Of a stretch of 64,000 nucleotides of DNA, positions 8,407-16,602 are shown piece by piece. The stretch is from Calditrichota bacterium (GTDB lineage: Bacteria; Zhuqueibacterota; Zhuqueibacteria; Zhuqueibacterales; Geothermadaptataceae). Made by a program: the position numbers and the translations under genes. Position 1 is the stretch's first letter. Each line of letters opens with the position of its first letter. Location: positions 310,001-374,000 of the forward strand of contig QQUE01000012.1 in the NCBI GenBank assembly GCA_008501765.1, in the 5' to 3' direction. The notes beneath the pieces were generated by a model, which searched no databases, was not told where the DNA came from, and worked only from the letters and a program-made list of their open reading frames with translations.

Positions 8407-8542
8407 GTCCGCCCCCTCGATACTTTTCGCTTAAAAAGCAAGCGAAACACTCGGGATGCTACGTGGTGTTTTAATGTACTACAACAACCTGAGCATCCCG
8501 AGTAGCCGTGTGCTTTTTACACGGCATATCGAGGGGTCGGAC
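8407..8542. repeat. Cloverleaf palindromic repeat, copy 1
   Basis: A 136 bp unit. The outer stem GTCCGCCCCCTCGATA pairs with TATCGAGGGG(T)CGGAC. Three internal hairpins follow in order: TTTCGCTT/AAGCGAAA, ACTCGGGATGCT/AGCATCCCGAGT and CCGTGT/ACACGG. Folded, this gives a four-way cloverleaf. It is followed by an 84 bp spacer (8543-8626) that is itself conserved between units. Confidence 0.9.
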
Positions 8543-8626
8543 ATATGATTTAATCATTTCCGCTTTAAATTTTAGCGCAATTCAAATTATTAGCCTAAGT
8601 TTGATATAATAACAAAATATTGTTGT

Positions 8627-8761
8627 GTCTGCCCCTCGATACTTTTCGCTCAAAAAACAAGCGAAACACTCGGGATGCTACGTGGTGTTTTAATGTACTA
8701 CCACAATCAGAGCATCCCGAGTAGCCGTGTGCTTTTTACACGGCATATCGAGGGGGCGGAC
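8627..8761. repeat. Cloverleaf palindromic repeat, copy 2
   Basis: A 135 bp unit with the same four stems as copy 1, starting exactly 220 bp after it. The left outer arm reads GTCTGCCCCTCGATA (one substitution and one deletion). The GIY-YIG gene begins 42 bp after its right end, where the other units have the conserved 84 bp spacer. Confidence 0.9.
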
Positions 8762-8802
8762 CTTGGATTCAAATCCAACTATCTCAAAATTACATATAAA
8801 TT

Positions 8803-9102
8803 ATGAAACCAGCCTGGGTTTATATTCTTAAATGCCGTGACGGCTCTTATTACACAGGTTCAACAACCAATATTCACCAGAGAATTCAGCAACATGAAAA
8901 TGGGGAAGGGGCTGAGTGGACTAAAAAACGGTTGCCGGTTGAAGTGGTTTTTCTACAGGAAATGTCCAATAAAGATGAAGCTTATCAAATGGAGCAGAAG
9001 GTGAAAAAATGGTCTCGGGCAAAAAAAGTGGCACTAATTGCCGGGGATGAGAATTCGTTACGTTTTTTTGCCAGGAAGCCAGATTTCAGGAATAAGAAAT
9101 GA
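8803..9102 (+). CDS. Small GIY-YIG nuclease embedded in the cloverleaf array
   Basis: A 99-residue single-domain protein of the UPF0213/YhbQ-type GIY-YIG family. The motif halves are VYIL (Y7) and YTG (17-19). R27 in HQRIQQH and E64 in QMEQKVKKW occupy the positions of the family's catalytic Arg and Glu, so the active site appears complete. There is no extra DNA-binding domain. No clear Shine-Dalgarno precedes the ATG. The gene sits exactly between cloverleaf copies 2 and 3, replacing the spacer found between other copies, which suggests it belongs to the repeat element. Family members are Mg-dependent DNA nucleases or are uncharacterised; acting on the cloverleaf is inference. Confidence 0.85.
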   Translation: MKPAWVYILKCRDGSYYTGSTTNIHQRIQQHENGEGAEWTKKRLPVEVVFLQEMSNKDEAYQMEQKVKKWSRAKKVALIAGDENSLRFFARKPDFRNKK

Positions 9103-9113
9103 TGAAGTTTTAT

Positions 9114-9249
9114 GTTCGCCCCCTCGATACTTTTCGCTTAAAAAACAAGCGAAACACTCGGGATGCTACGTGGTGTTTTAATGTACTACAACAATCTGAG
9201 CATCCCGAGTAGCCGTGTGCTTTTTACACGGCATATCGAGGGGGCGGAC
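9114..9249. repeat. Cloverleaf palindromic repeat, copy 3
   Basis: A 136 bp unit beginning 11 bp after the GIY-YIG stop. All four stems are intact except that the left end reads GTTCG instead of GTCCG. The following 84 bp spacer (9250-9333) matches the spacer after copy 1 closely. Confidence 0.9.
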
Positions 9250-9333
9250 ATATGATTTAATCATTTCCGCTTTAAATTATAGCGCAATTCATAATATTAG
9301 CCAAAGCTTGACATAAAAACGAAATATTTATGT

Positions 9334-9469
9334 GTCCGCCCCCTCGATACTTTTCGCTTATAAAACAAGCGAAACACTCGGGATGCTACGTGGTGTTTTA
9401 ATGTACTACCACAATCAGAGCATCCCGAGTAGCCGTGTGCTTTTTACACGGCATATCGAGGGGTCGGAC
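9334..9469. repeat. Cloverleaf palindromic repeat, copy 4
   Basis: A 136 bp unit starting 220 bp after copy 3. The first hairpin loop varies (TTATAAAAC) while its stem is kept. An 82 bp conserved spacer (9470-9551) follows. Confidence 0.9.
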
Positions 9470-9551
9470 ATATGATTTAATCATTTCCGCTTTAAAATAG
9501 CACAATTCATAATATTAACCAGAGTTTGACATAAAATCGAAATATTTATGT

Positions 9552-9605
9552 GTCCGCCCCCTCGATACTTTTCGCTTAAAAAACAAGCGAAACACTTGGG
9601 ATGCT
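9552..9605. repeat. Cloverleaf palindromic repeat, truncated copy 5
   Basis: Only the left outer arm, the first hairpin and the left arm of the second stem (ACTTGGGATGCT, one change) remain. The match stops at 9605, 34 bp before the stop of the convergent activator gene. It is either an incomplete unit or a unit whose right half was lost. Confidence 0.85.
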
Positions 9606-9638
9606 CTGCAATTATTTTGTTTGATGTTACTACAGATT

Positions 9639-11015
9639 TTATTCCAACCCGAATTTTCGCAGGCGGTAGCGCAGGGTTTCGCGGGTGAGGTGCAGCAGGC
9701 GGGCGGCTTTGGATTTATTGCCGGCAGCCATTTCAAGGCTTTTTTGCAGCAATGCGCGTTCAACAGCTTCGAGTGAAATTCCGCCTTCCGGGATGTTGAC
9801 TGCAATGTCGTTTTCATTTTGCTGCAGATGAAATCCATTGCTGCCATTTCTCCGACCAAGGTCAAGTTGTGCCGGTGAGATTTTCCCTTTTTGTCCCAGA
9901 AGGACAGCGCGCTCGATGGCGTTTTTTAATTCTCTCACATTGCCCGGCCAGGGATATTTTTGCAAAAGTTTTTTTGCATCCGTCGAAAAACCGCTCATTG
10001 CACAACTGTGTTCTTCGTTAAATTGATTGCGAAAATGATCGGCGATAAGCAATACATCCCGCCCGCGCTCACGCAAAGGCGGAATGTGAATGGACAACAC
10101 ATTGAGTCGAAAATAGAGGTCTTCCCGAAAAAATCCTTCCTGCACCGCTTTTTCAACATCTCGATTAGTCGCCGCCATAATGCGCATACTCACATTAATA
10201 TCCCGTGTTCCACCGACACGGCGAAAGACTTTTTCTTCCAGCGCTTTGACGAGTTTGATTTGCAGACGCACGTTCAAATCGCCAATTTCATCGAGGAAAA
10301 ACGTGCCCTGATCTGCCAGTTCGAGCAGACCTTTTTTGGTGTGCTTGGCATCGGTAAATGCCCCTTTTTCATAGCCGAAAAGTTCTGATTCCAGCAGATG
10401 ATCCGGCAGTGCTGCGCAATTGATTTCCACAAAAGGCTGGTTGGCGTTGCGGCTGTTTTCGTGAATCGCCCGGGCGATGAGTTCTTTGCCAGTGCCACTT
10501 TCCCCACGAATAAAAACAGTTGCCATTTCACTTTGCGAGATGCGTTCAACCATGTGAAAAACTTCTTTGATCGAATTATCTTCACCGATAATGTTTGAAA
10601 ATGCCGGTTTTTTAAATGGGGTTCTGACAGTATTTATGAGTTTATAAACCATTCTTTTAAATAAGTTTATATCATCCTGTCGGCGCATGACATGGTGCAA
10701 TCCCAAACCATGATAATATTTCAGCACATCTTCACTGATGCTGTCTGTCAAAATGAGAATATGTTCGGGATTTTCTGCTTCTGTGAGTATTTGCAGGCTA
10801 GAAACAAAATCGCATTCATCGTTCACCTGCGGGGTGCAGACGATAACGAGGTAAATTTCATTTTTCTCGCAGAACCGATTGCATTCGATGGCATCGCTAA
10901 AAGTTTCTACCTCGTAGCCTTCAATAAACAATTCCTGCGAAATAAAATAGGAATAGGATTTCTCCGGATCGATAATCGCGATGGTCTCTGTGGCTTTTGC
11001 AAGCATTGTTTTCAT
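9639..11015 (-). CDS. NtrC-family sigma-54 activator with degenerate receiver
   Basis: 458 residues in three parts. The N-terminal 120 residues have receiver-like spacing, but the expected phosphoacceptor Asp in the IYLVIVCTPQ strand is replaced and the paired acidic residues are reduced to DP, so phosphorylation by a histidine kinase is unlikely. The AAA+ domain (about 140-370) has Walker A GESGTGKE, the sigma-54 contact loop as GAFTDA rather than GAFTGA, Walker B FFLDEIG and the R-finger region FREDLYFRLNV. The C-terminus has a Fis-type helix-turn-helix (NKSKAARLLHLTRETLRYRL). It would activate sigma-54 promoters by ATP hydrolysis. It lies 154 bp after the Rrf2 gene and may be a separate unit. 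Its targets are unknown. Confidence 0.9.
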   Translation of the reverse strand: MKTMLAKATETIAIIDPEKSYSYFISQELFIEGYEVETFSDAIECNRFCEKNEIYLVIVCTPQVNDECDFVSSLQILTEAENPEHILILTDSISEDVLKYYHGLGLHHVMRRQDDINLFKRMVYKLINTVRTPFKKPAFSNIIGEDNSIKEVFHMVERISQSEMATVFIRGESGTGKELIARAIHENSRNANQPFVEINCAALPDHLLESELFGYEKGAFTDAKHTKKGLLELADQGTFFLDEIGDLNVRLQIKLVKALEEKVFRRVGGTRDINVSMRIMAATNRDVEKAVQEGFFREDLYFRLNVLSIHIPPLRERGRDVLLIADHFRNQFNEEHSCAMSGFSTDAKKLLQKYPWPGNVRELKNAIERAVLLGQKGKISPAQLDLGRRNGSNGFHLQQNENDIAVNIPEGGISLEAVERALLQKSLEMAAGNKSKAARLLHLTRETLRYRLRKFGLE

Positions 11016-11169
11016 AAATCAAAACATCAGTTTATGACAGGATTAACTGGAAAGGCAAGGCGATTTTTTCCAAAATTAAATAGTCTGACGATTCCAGGCG
11101 GACACCACTTTGGGTATCGTCATATGAAACGAATATGTGCAGAAAATAGATTTAATTCGGATGGGTGAA

Positions 11170-11643
11170 CTAAGATTTTGAGGGAAAATCCAATTGCTGA
11201 ACCGGGGTGATGCGATTGAGTGTGCCATGTCGCGAAGTAGCAAGATCTCCGAGAGTCATATTTTTTAATGCTGCATCGACAGCATTTTGCAGGATTTGCC
11301 AGAGCGAACGCACGGAACAATCGGCTTCCAAATCGCAGCAGTCGCTGAATCCGGAGCGAACTTCACAGAAATCATCATCGAATAAACGGCCACCAAGCAC
11401 GGATAACACTTTATTGAGTTCAATCAGCTCAGCATCTCTGGCGAGCAAATATCCACCGGCATTTCCGCGCGTGCTGGTGATAAAATCAGCGAGCCGCATA
11501 ATCCGGCAAAGTTTCGCTACATTTGCCTGCGTCAATCCCACTTTTTCACTAATTTCAGGAATGGTCTCCCCTTGTGATTTTTCGCTCATCGCGAGATGAA
11601 GCAGAATGCGAAGGCCATTTTCCTCTTGAGCTGTAATTTTCAT
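11170..11643 (-). CDS. Rrf2-family regulator with cysteine cluster, last gene of the suf operon
   Basis: A 157-residue protein. The N-terminal winged helix starts MKITAQEENGLRILLHLA and has the family TRGNAGGYLLAR wing. A cysteine cluster follows at C93, C102, C103 and C109, the region where IscR-type members bind a [2Fe-2S] cluster. That makes it a likely Fe-S sensor controlling the upstream suf genes. The frame continues to 11688, but 11643 matches the family start and has AAGGA upstream. It is transcribed in the same direction as sufBCDSU. A candidate operator is the tandem repeat in the sufB promoter; that link is inference. Confidence 0.85.
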   Translation of the reverse strand: MKITAQEENGLRILLHLAMSEKSQGETIPEISEKVGLTQANVAKLCRIMRLADFITSTRGNAGGYLLARDAELIELNKVLSVLGGRLFDDDFCEVRSGFSDCCDLEADCSVRSLWQILQNAVDAALKNMTLGDLATSRHGTLNRITPVQQLDFPSKS

Positions 11644-11731
11644 TTCGTTGTATTCCTTCAGTTTCAGAGATGGCGATTCAAAGATCATTCGCAGACCTTT
11701 GAACCTTCATTCTGAATCTGAGATTTTTACC

Positions 11732-12265
11732 TTATCCCTCGTATTTCGGGATTTTGCTACCACAAGTTTTTGTGTAAAAAACTTCTGTCAATTGTTCAGC
11801 AGGAACTGAAGGTCCTTTGCGGGTGCAAAGTTTATTAAAAACCTGTTTCATGTAATTTGAGATTTCCTCCGCCTGATTTCCCTCGATCTGGTGCCGGTGA
11901 AGCATAAATAGCAATTCACCATTCTTGAACAATGCCGCACTTGGCGATGATGGTGGCTGACCAGCGAGATATTGGTCGCGTACACGTGCAACGGCTTCTT
12001 TTTCCTGACCGGCAAATACCGTTGTAATGCGGTCCGGAATCAGGTCGTTTTGCAACGCTTGCGAAAAACCGGGACGCGCACTGCCTGCAGCACAACCACA
12101 GACTGAATTGATCAATACGAGGACTGTTTCATCGTTGTTCTGACTTAAAGTTTTGTCCACGTCTTCGGGGGTTAATAGCTCATCAAATCCAACGGCTGTT
12201 AATTCATCGCGCATAAATTGCACTGCGTTGGGATCGTAGTTGGGTCTGCTTGAGAAGTAATCCAT
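11732..12265 (-). CDS. BrxA/BrxB (YphP/YqiW) family bacilliredoxin
   Basis: 177 residues. The core matches the DUF1094 bacilliredoxin family: a NSVCGCAAG active site with the CGC motif, then ARPGFSQAL, and SPSAALFKNGELLFMLHRHQIEG near the end of the core. Such proteins reduce mixed disulfides between proteins and bacillithiol, or act as disulfide reductases. About 35 extra C-terminal residues contain one more cysteine. Its place between the DUF59 gene and the Rrf2 gene suggests redox protection of Fe-S assembly, as inference. Confidence 0.85.
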   Translation of the reverse strand: MDYFSSRPNYDPNAVQFMRDELTAVGFDELLTPEDVDKTLSQNNDETVLVLINSVCGCAAGSARPGFSQALQNDLIPDRITTVFAGQEKEAVARVRDQYLAGQPPSSPSAALFKNGELLFMLHRHQIEGNQAEEISNYMKQVFNKLCTRKGPSVPAEQLTEVFYTKTCGSKIPKYEG

Positions 12266-12352
12266 GTTTTATTTCCTGATATATTTAATGGTGAATGGTT
12301 TTCAGATTTATCAAAATTTAATCGATTGTATTTTCAGTTTCGTTTCACGAAA

Positions 12353-12676
12353 TCACATAAAACCCAGTTCGAGTTTAGCCGCTTCGGTCATCATTTCCAT
12401 ATTCCATTGCGGTTCCCACACCAGTTCCACGTGGGTAAACTTTACCCAGTCGACCATGTTAACGCGTGTAGCCACCTCCCCGGGCATGGTACCGGCGACC
12501 GGACAGGCTGGCGAAGTCAGAGTCATATCGATCATAACTTCGTCATCTTCATTTATTTCGATGTCATAAACGAGTCCAAGATCATAAATATTAACCGGAA
12601 TTTCGGGATCAAAAACGGTTCGCAGGGCGTCTATCACTTCCTGCTTTTTGGTGGTTTCAGTTGCTGTATCGTTCAT
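12353..12676 (-). CDS. sufT: SufT-like DUF59/MIP18 family Fe-S assembly factor
   Basis: A 107-residue DUF59 protein. It has the family signatures DPEIPVNIYDLGLVY, DMTLTSPACPVAG and VELVWEPQWN, with the conserved Cys in the second. Members assist maturation or carriage of Fe-S clusters. I place the start at 12676 because AAGG lies 7 bp upstream. An ATG at 12706 overlapping the sufU stop (ATGA) is the alternative and would add 10 residues. It directly follows sufU in the operon. Confidence 0.85.
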   Translation of the reverse strand: MNDTATETTKKQEVIDALRTVFDPEIPVNIYDLGLVYDIEINEDDEVMIDMTLTSPACPVAGTMPGEVATRVNMVDWVKFTHVELVWEPQWNMEMMTEAAKLELGFM

Positions 12677-12702
12677 CGTAAGACCTTTATTTACAATCGT
12701 TT

Positions 12703-13155
12703 TCATTCAGTTGTCACCATTTCTGTCTTATTTTCGAGGGCTTGCAGTAAAGTATGCCAGGAAAGGCTGGCGCATTTTACACGCATCGGAAACTCACGGA
12801 CACCGGCAAAAACAGCCAGGTGACCATATTCGTCCACATTAACTGCTTCGTTGATATCTGCGGTAACGAGGTGCTGGTATTTTTCAAATAAATACTTGGC
12901 TTCCGCGATAGATTTACCTTTCAAGATTGAAGTCATCACTGAACTGGCGGCCTTGGAAATGGCACAGCCGTGTCCCTGAAAACTGATATCGATAATTTTA
13001 TCATTTTCCACTTTAAGAAAAATCTCAACTTGATCACCGCACAGTGGATTGTGCCCTTCAGCGCTGTGGGTCGGTTCATCCATCTGAAAATAATTCTTCG
13101 GATTTTTGTTGTGGTCAAGAATCACTTCTTGATATAAATCGCGCAATTCATCCAT
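12703..13155 (-). CDS. sufU: SufU-type Fe-S assembly protein (IscU fold)
   Basis: 150 residues. It has the three family cysteines: C39 in NPLCGD, C64 in GHGCAISKA and C128 in RVKCASLSW, plus the Asp in CGD that ligates zinc in SufU. In Firmicutes-type SUF systems SufU is the zinc-dependent sulfur acceptor of SufS. The start overlaps the sufS stop (TAATG) and the stop overlaps the next start, indicating tight translational coupling. Confidence 0.92.
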   Translation of the reverse strand: MDELRDLYQEVILDHNKNPKNYFQMDEPTHSAEGHNPLCGDQVEIFLKVENDKIIDISFQGHGCAISKAASSVMTSILKGKSIAEAKYLFEKYQHLVTADINEAVNVDEYGHLAVFAGVREFPMRVKCASLSWHTLLQALENKTEMVTTE

Positions 13156-14417
13156 TATGAAAACATCTCGATTACTTTGTAAAGTGCTTTAATTAAAGCG
13201 TCAATTTCTTCTTTGGTATTGTAAAATGCAAAAGATGCCCGCGTCGTGGCCGGCACTTTAAATCGCTGCATCACGGGCTGGGTGCAATGATGGCCAGTTC
13301 GCACAGCAACCCCTTCGCGGTCGAGTATGGTGCCGATATCGTGTGGATGCACATTTTCGAGCACAAAAGAAACGGCGCCGGCCCGTTTTTTGGCCTGACC
13401 GATGAAACGCAATCCCTCAATTTCGCTCAACCGTTGCACGGCATACCGAATTAGTTCATTTTCGTAGGCTGAAATTGCAGAATATCCTACTTTTTGAATG
13501 TAATCAATCGCCACGCCAAGCCCGATCACATCGGCAATATTGGGGGTTCCTGCCTCAAACTTGTAGGGCAGGTCGTTAAATTTTGTGCTTTCAAAAGTTA
13601 CATTTAAAATCATGTCGCCGCCGCCCTGGTAGGGTGGCAACTTTTGCAGCCATTCTTTTTTCCCGTAAAGCACACCAATCCCGGTGGGCCCGAACACTTT
13701 ATGGCTCGAAAAAACGAAAAAATCACAATCCAGCGCTTGCACATCAACGTGCGTGTGCGGGACCGCCTGGGCGCCATCCACCAAAACAGGCACGCCTTTG
13801 CTGTGTGCCAGATCGATTATTTCACGCAGGGGGTTTACCGTTCCGAGCGAGTTGGATGTGTGTACAATGCTGACTAATTTAGTACGCTCATTGAGCAATC
13901 CTTCGTAGGCTTCGAAAATTATTTCACCATTATCATTGATGGGAATAATCCGTAGTTTGGCGCCACGCTCTTCACACATCATTTGCCACGGAACGATATT
14001 GGAATGATGTTCCATCGCAGAAATAACGATTTCATCACCTTGTTTAATGAGACCACGACCAAAAGACGCCGCGATCAGATTGATTCCATCGGTCGTGCCC
14101 TTGGTAAATATAATTTCCTCATTCGACTTGGCATTCAGAAAGTGCTGTATTTTTTTTCGCGTACCTTCATAGGCATCCGTGGCAATTTGGCTTAGTCTGT
14201 GAACACCACGGTGTACGTTTGAATTGTACTCAAAATAATATTTTCGCAATGCGTCAACGACAACCGTCGGTGTCTGGCTGGTCGCGGCATTATCCAAATA
14301 AATGAGTGGCTTTCCATGCACTTCTTGCTGCAAGATGGGAAAATCTTTACGAATTTTTTCAACATCGAAATGACTTGCCCTGGTGTCTGCCGTGAAATCT
14401 TTTGTTGTGTTGGTCAT
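13155..14417 (-). CDS. sufS: Cysteine desulfurase SufS
   Basis: A 420-residue group II desulfurase. Visible motifs are PLIYLDNAATSQ, the EHHSNIVPW block, the PLP lysine in SSHKVFGPTG, and the catalytic cysteine in RTGHHCTQPVM. It takes sulfur from cysteine and passes the persulfide to SufU for the SufBCD scaffold. About 20 extra N-terminal residues precede the family core. It lies 15 bp after sufD. This is a second desulfurase distinct from the one fused to the oxidoreductase at 3.6 kb. Confidence 0.95.
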   Translation of the reverse strand: MTNTTKDFTADTRASHFDVEKIRKDFPILQQEVHGKPLIYLDNAATSQTPTVVVDALRKYYFEYNSNVHRGVHRLSQIATDAYEGTRKKIQHFLNAKSNEEIIFTKGTTDGINLIAASFGRGLIKQGDEIVISAMEHHSNIVPWQMMCEERGAKLRIIPINDNGEIIFEAYEGLLNERTKLVSIVHTSNSLGTVNPLREIIDLAHSKGVPVLVDGAQAVPHTHVDVQALDCDFFVFSSHKVFGPTGIGVLYGKKEWLQKLPPYQGGGDMILNVTFESTKFNDLPYKFEAGTPNIADVIGLGVAIDYIQKVGYSAISAYENELIRYAVQRLSEIEGLRFIGQAKKRAGAVSFVLENVHPHDIGTILDREGVAVRTGHHCTQPVMQRFKVPATTRASFAFYNTKEEIDALIKALYKVIEMFS

Positions 14418-14432
14418 AATTGCAATCCGGTT

Positions 14433-15761
14433 TTATGATTTTTCACCGAAACGGGTGATTATTTCATTTTCCAGTTTCTCGCGCACAGCTTCAATTTTAA
14501 TTCGTTCAAAAATGTCGTTGGCAAATGCAATATGCAGCATCGCTTTTGCCATTTCTTCACCTATGCCGCGGGAGCGCAGATAAAACAAGTGTTCATCCTG
14601 AATTTCACCAATTGTCGCGCCGTGGCTGCAAAGCACATCATCGGCAAAAATTTCGAGCTCGGGCTTGGCGTCAATAGTCGCATCTTTGCTGATAAGAATT
14701 GCTTGATTTTGCTGAAACGCATTGGTTTTCTGCGCATCCGGGCGAACCAAAACAGCCCCGTTAAATACACCATGCGATTTATCATCGAGAAATCCTTTGA
14801 ACAACTCATTGCTATCGCAGTGCGGCACTGCGTGATCGATAAAAGTGTGGTTATCCATCAATTGTGTGCCTGTTGCATAATAAAATCCCAGCAGGCGTGC
14901 TTCCGCATTTTCGCCGGTAAATTCAATATTTATATCGTTACGCGAAATCGAACCGCCAAGATCAACACCTGTTGATTTAAACCGTGCATCACGAGCCACT
15001 TTGGCTTGCGTCGCCGAAAAATGATAAGCGCCTTTGCTTTCATCTTGAATTTTAATATGATCCAAACTGGCATTGCGTTCGACAACTACTTCGGTAACAA
15101 AATTATTGAAATAAACATCATCCTTGGCACCGTGATGGCTTTCAATCAGGCTCATCTGGCTGCTCTGTTCAAGGATAATCAAATTGCGTGGGTGATTATG
15201 AAATGGTTTGCCATCCGGATCCGAGATATAGAGAATATGCAGCGGCTTCTCGACCACAACATTTCGTGGAACATAGATAAAAGCGCCATTCTGAGCAAAA
15301 GCCGTATTCAATGCGGCAAAGGGCTGTTCCGCAATTTTCAGATGTTTCGCAAGATGCTTTTCAATTAACTCACTGTGGGAATCATGCGCTGCGTTCAGAT
15401 CTTTAATGACGACACCCGCAGGAACTGAAAAGGTAGACAGTTCCGTTGAGAAAAAGCCATTAACAAACACGAGCCGGTTTTCTTCCAGGCCACGAAAAAG
15501 ATATGGGCCAAGGTCTCTGGCATTTATCTGTTTTTTAGACGCCAATTCGAACTTTTCTTTAATTAGAGAGGCAATATTGGTGTATTTCCATTTTTCTTGC
15601 CGTGTCGTCGGAAAACCCAGTTCAGCAAAAGTGGAAATAGCTTTTACGCGCTCTTTGTGAAACGGCGTTGACGATTGCCCATTAAGTTGGGCTTCAAATC
15701 CTTGAAAATCACGGATATATGAATCACACACTTCGCGGTTTTTATTCTTATCATTTTTCAT
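14433..15761 (-). CDS. sufD: Fe-S assembly scaffold subunit SufD
   Basis: 442 residues with the SufB/D beta-helix. Recognisable parts are the GFPTTRQEKWKYTN start of the conserved region, the C-terminal CSHGATIGEIQDEHLFYL block and a following RGIGEEMAKAMLHIAF helix. It forms the SufBCD scaffold with SufB and the SufC ATPase. It begins 2 bp after sufC stops, so the two are translationally coupled. Confidence 0.93.
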   Translation of the reverse strand: MKNDKNKNREVCDSYIRDFQGFEAQLNGQSSTPFHKERVKAISTFAELGFPTTRQEKWKYTNIASLIKEKFELASKKQINARDLGPYLFRGLEENRLVFVNGFFSTELSTFSVPAGVVIKDLNAAHDSHSELIEKHLAKHLKIAEQPFAALNTAFAQNGAFIYVPRNVVVEKPLHILYISDPDGKPFHNHPRNLIILEQSSQMSLIESHHGAKDDVYFNNFVTEVVVERNASLDHIKIQDESKGAYHFSATQAKVARDARFKSTGVDLGGSISRNDINIEFTGENAEARLLGFYYATGTQLMDNHTFIDHAVPHCDSNELFKGFLDDKSHGVFNGAVLVRPDAQKTNAFQQNQAILISKDATIDAKPELEIFADDVLCSHGATIGEIQDEHLFYLRSRGIGEEMAKAMLHIAFANDIFERIKIEAVREKLENEIITRFGEKS

Positions 15762-15763
15762 AT

Positions 15764-16519
15764 TTACGCCTTGCCATTGCCATTCATCAGGTTATCGTAG
15801 CCATTTTTCTCGAGGTAAAGCGCTAATTCCTTGCCACCGGATTTTACAATCCGCCCGTTGGCGAGCACATGAACAAAATCCGGAACGATGTAATCCAGCA
15901 GACGTTGATAATGGGTTACAATAATGAATGAACGTTCGGGGCTGCGTAATTTATTGACACCGTTGGCTACAATTTTTAAGGCATCGATATCGAGACCGGA
16001 ATCCGTCTCATCGAGAATACCCAGCGTCGGTTCGAGCACGGCCATCTGAAATATTTCGTTGCGTTTTTTCTCACCACCAGAAAAGCCTTCATTAACCGAA
16101 CGATGCAATAACTTCTGATCCATTTCCACAAGTTGCAGGCGTTCTTTTACCATTGTCAAAAAATCCATCGCGTCCAGCGCATCTTCGCCGTTGTGCTGAC
16201 GAATGGCATTCACTGCTGCTTTGAGAAAATTGGCATTACTCACTCCGGGAATCTCCACCGGATACTGAAAAGCAAGAAAGAGCCCTTCACGCGCCCGGTC
16301 TTCCGGCGCCATTTCGAGCAGGTCTTTATCATTGTAGCTCACCGATCCACCGGTCACTTTGTATTCATCACGACCTGCCAGCACATTTGCCAAGGTGCTT
16401 TTCCCGGAACCGTTCGGCCCCATGACCGCATGAACCTCGCCCGGTTTCACTTCCAAATCGATTCCTTTAAGAATTTCCGTCCCATCGACGGATGCGTGTA
16501 AGTCTTTAATTGATATCAT
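15764..16519 (-). CDS. sufC: SufC ATPase of the SufBCD complex
   Basis: A 251-residue ABC ATPase. Walker A is GPNGSGKST, the SufC-specific LAFQYPVEIPGV segment follows the Q-loop, the signature is FSGGEKKRNEI, and Walker B is LGILDETDSGLD. It powers conformational change of SufB-SufD. An 83 bp gap separates it from sufB; that gap holds pyrimidine-rich near-repeats on the plus strand but no clear terminator. Confidence 0.95.
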   Translation of the reverse strand: MISIKDLHASVDGTEILKGIDLEVKPGEVHAVMGPNGSGKSTLANVLAGRDEYKVTGGSVSYNDKDLLEMAPEDRAREGLFLAFQYPVEIPGVSNANFLKAAVNAIRQHNGEDALDAMDFLTMVKERLQLVEMDQKLLHRSVNEGFSGGEKKRNEIFQMAVLEPTLGILDETDSGLDIDALKIVANGVNKLRSPERSFIIVTHYQRLLDYIVPDFVHVLANGRIVKSGGKELALYLEKNGYDNLMNGNGKA

Positions 16520-16602
16520 ATTATTATCTCTTATTTTTAATACATTATATGTGATACGTATAAAACTTTCTAACCTTTTAACTTTTCAACTTTCTAACGT
16601 TA

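Noticed and set aside
8407-8542. tRNA-like cloverleaf at the repeat units
   Set aside because: The arms have wrong lengths for tRNA (16-bp outer stem, 12-bp second arm), there is no T-loop GTTCRA sequence and no anticodon loop. Four near-identical tandem copies point to a repeat element.
8407-9605. CRISPR array
   Set aside because: Repeat units are about 136 bp, the spacers are similar to each other, and there are no cas genes.
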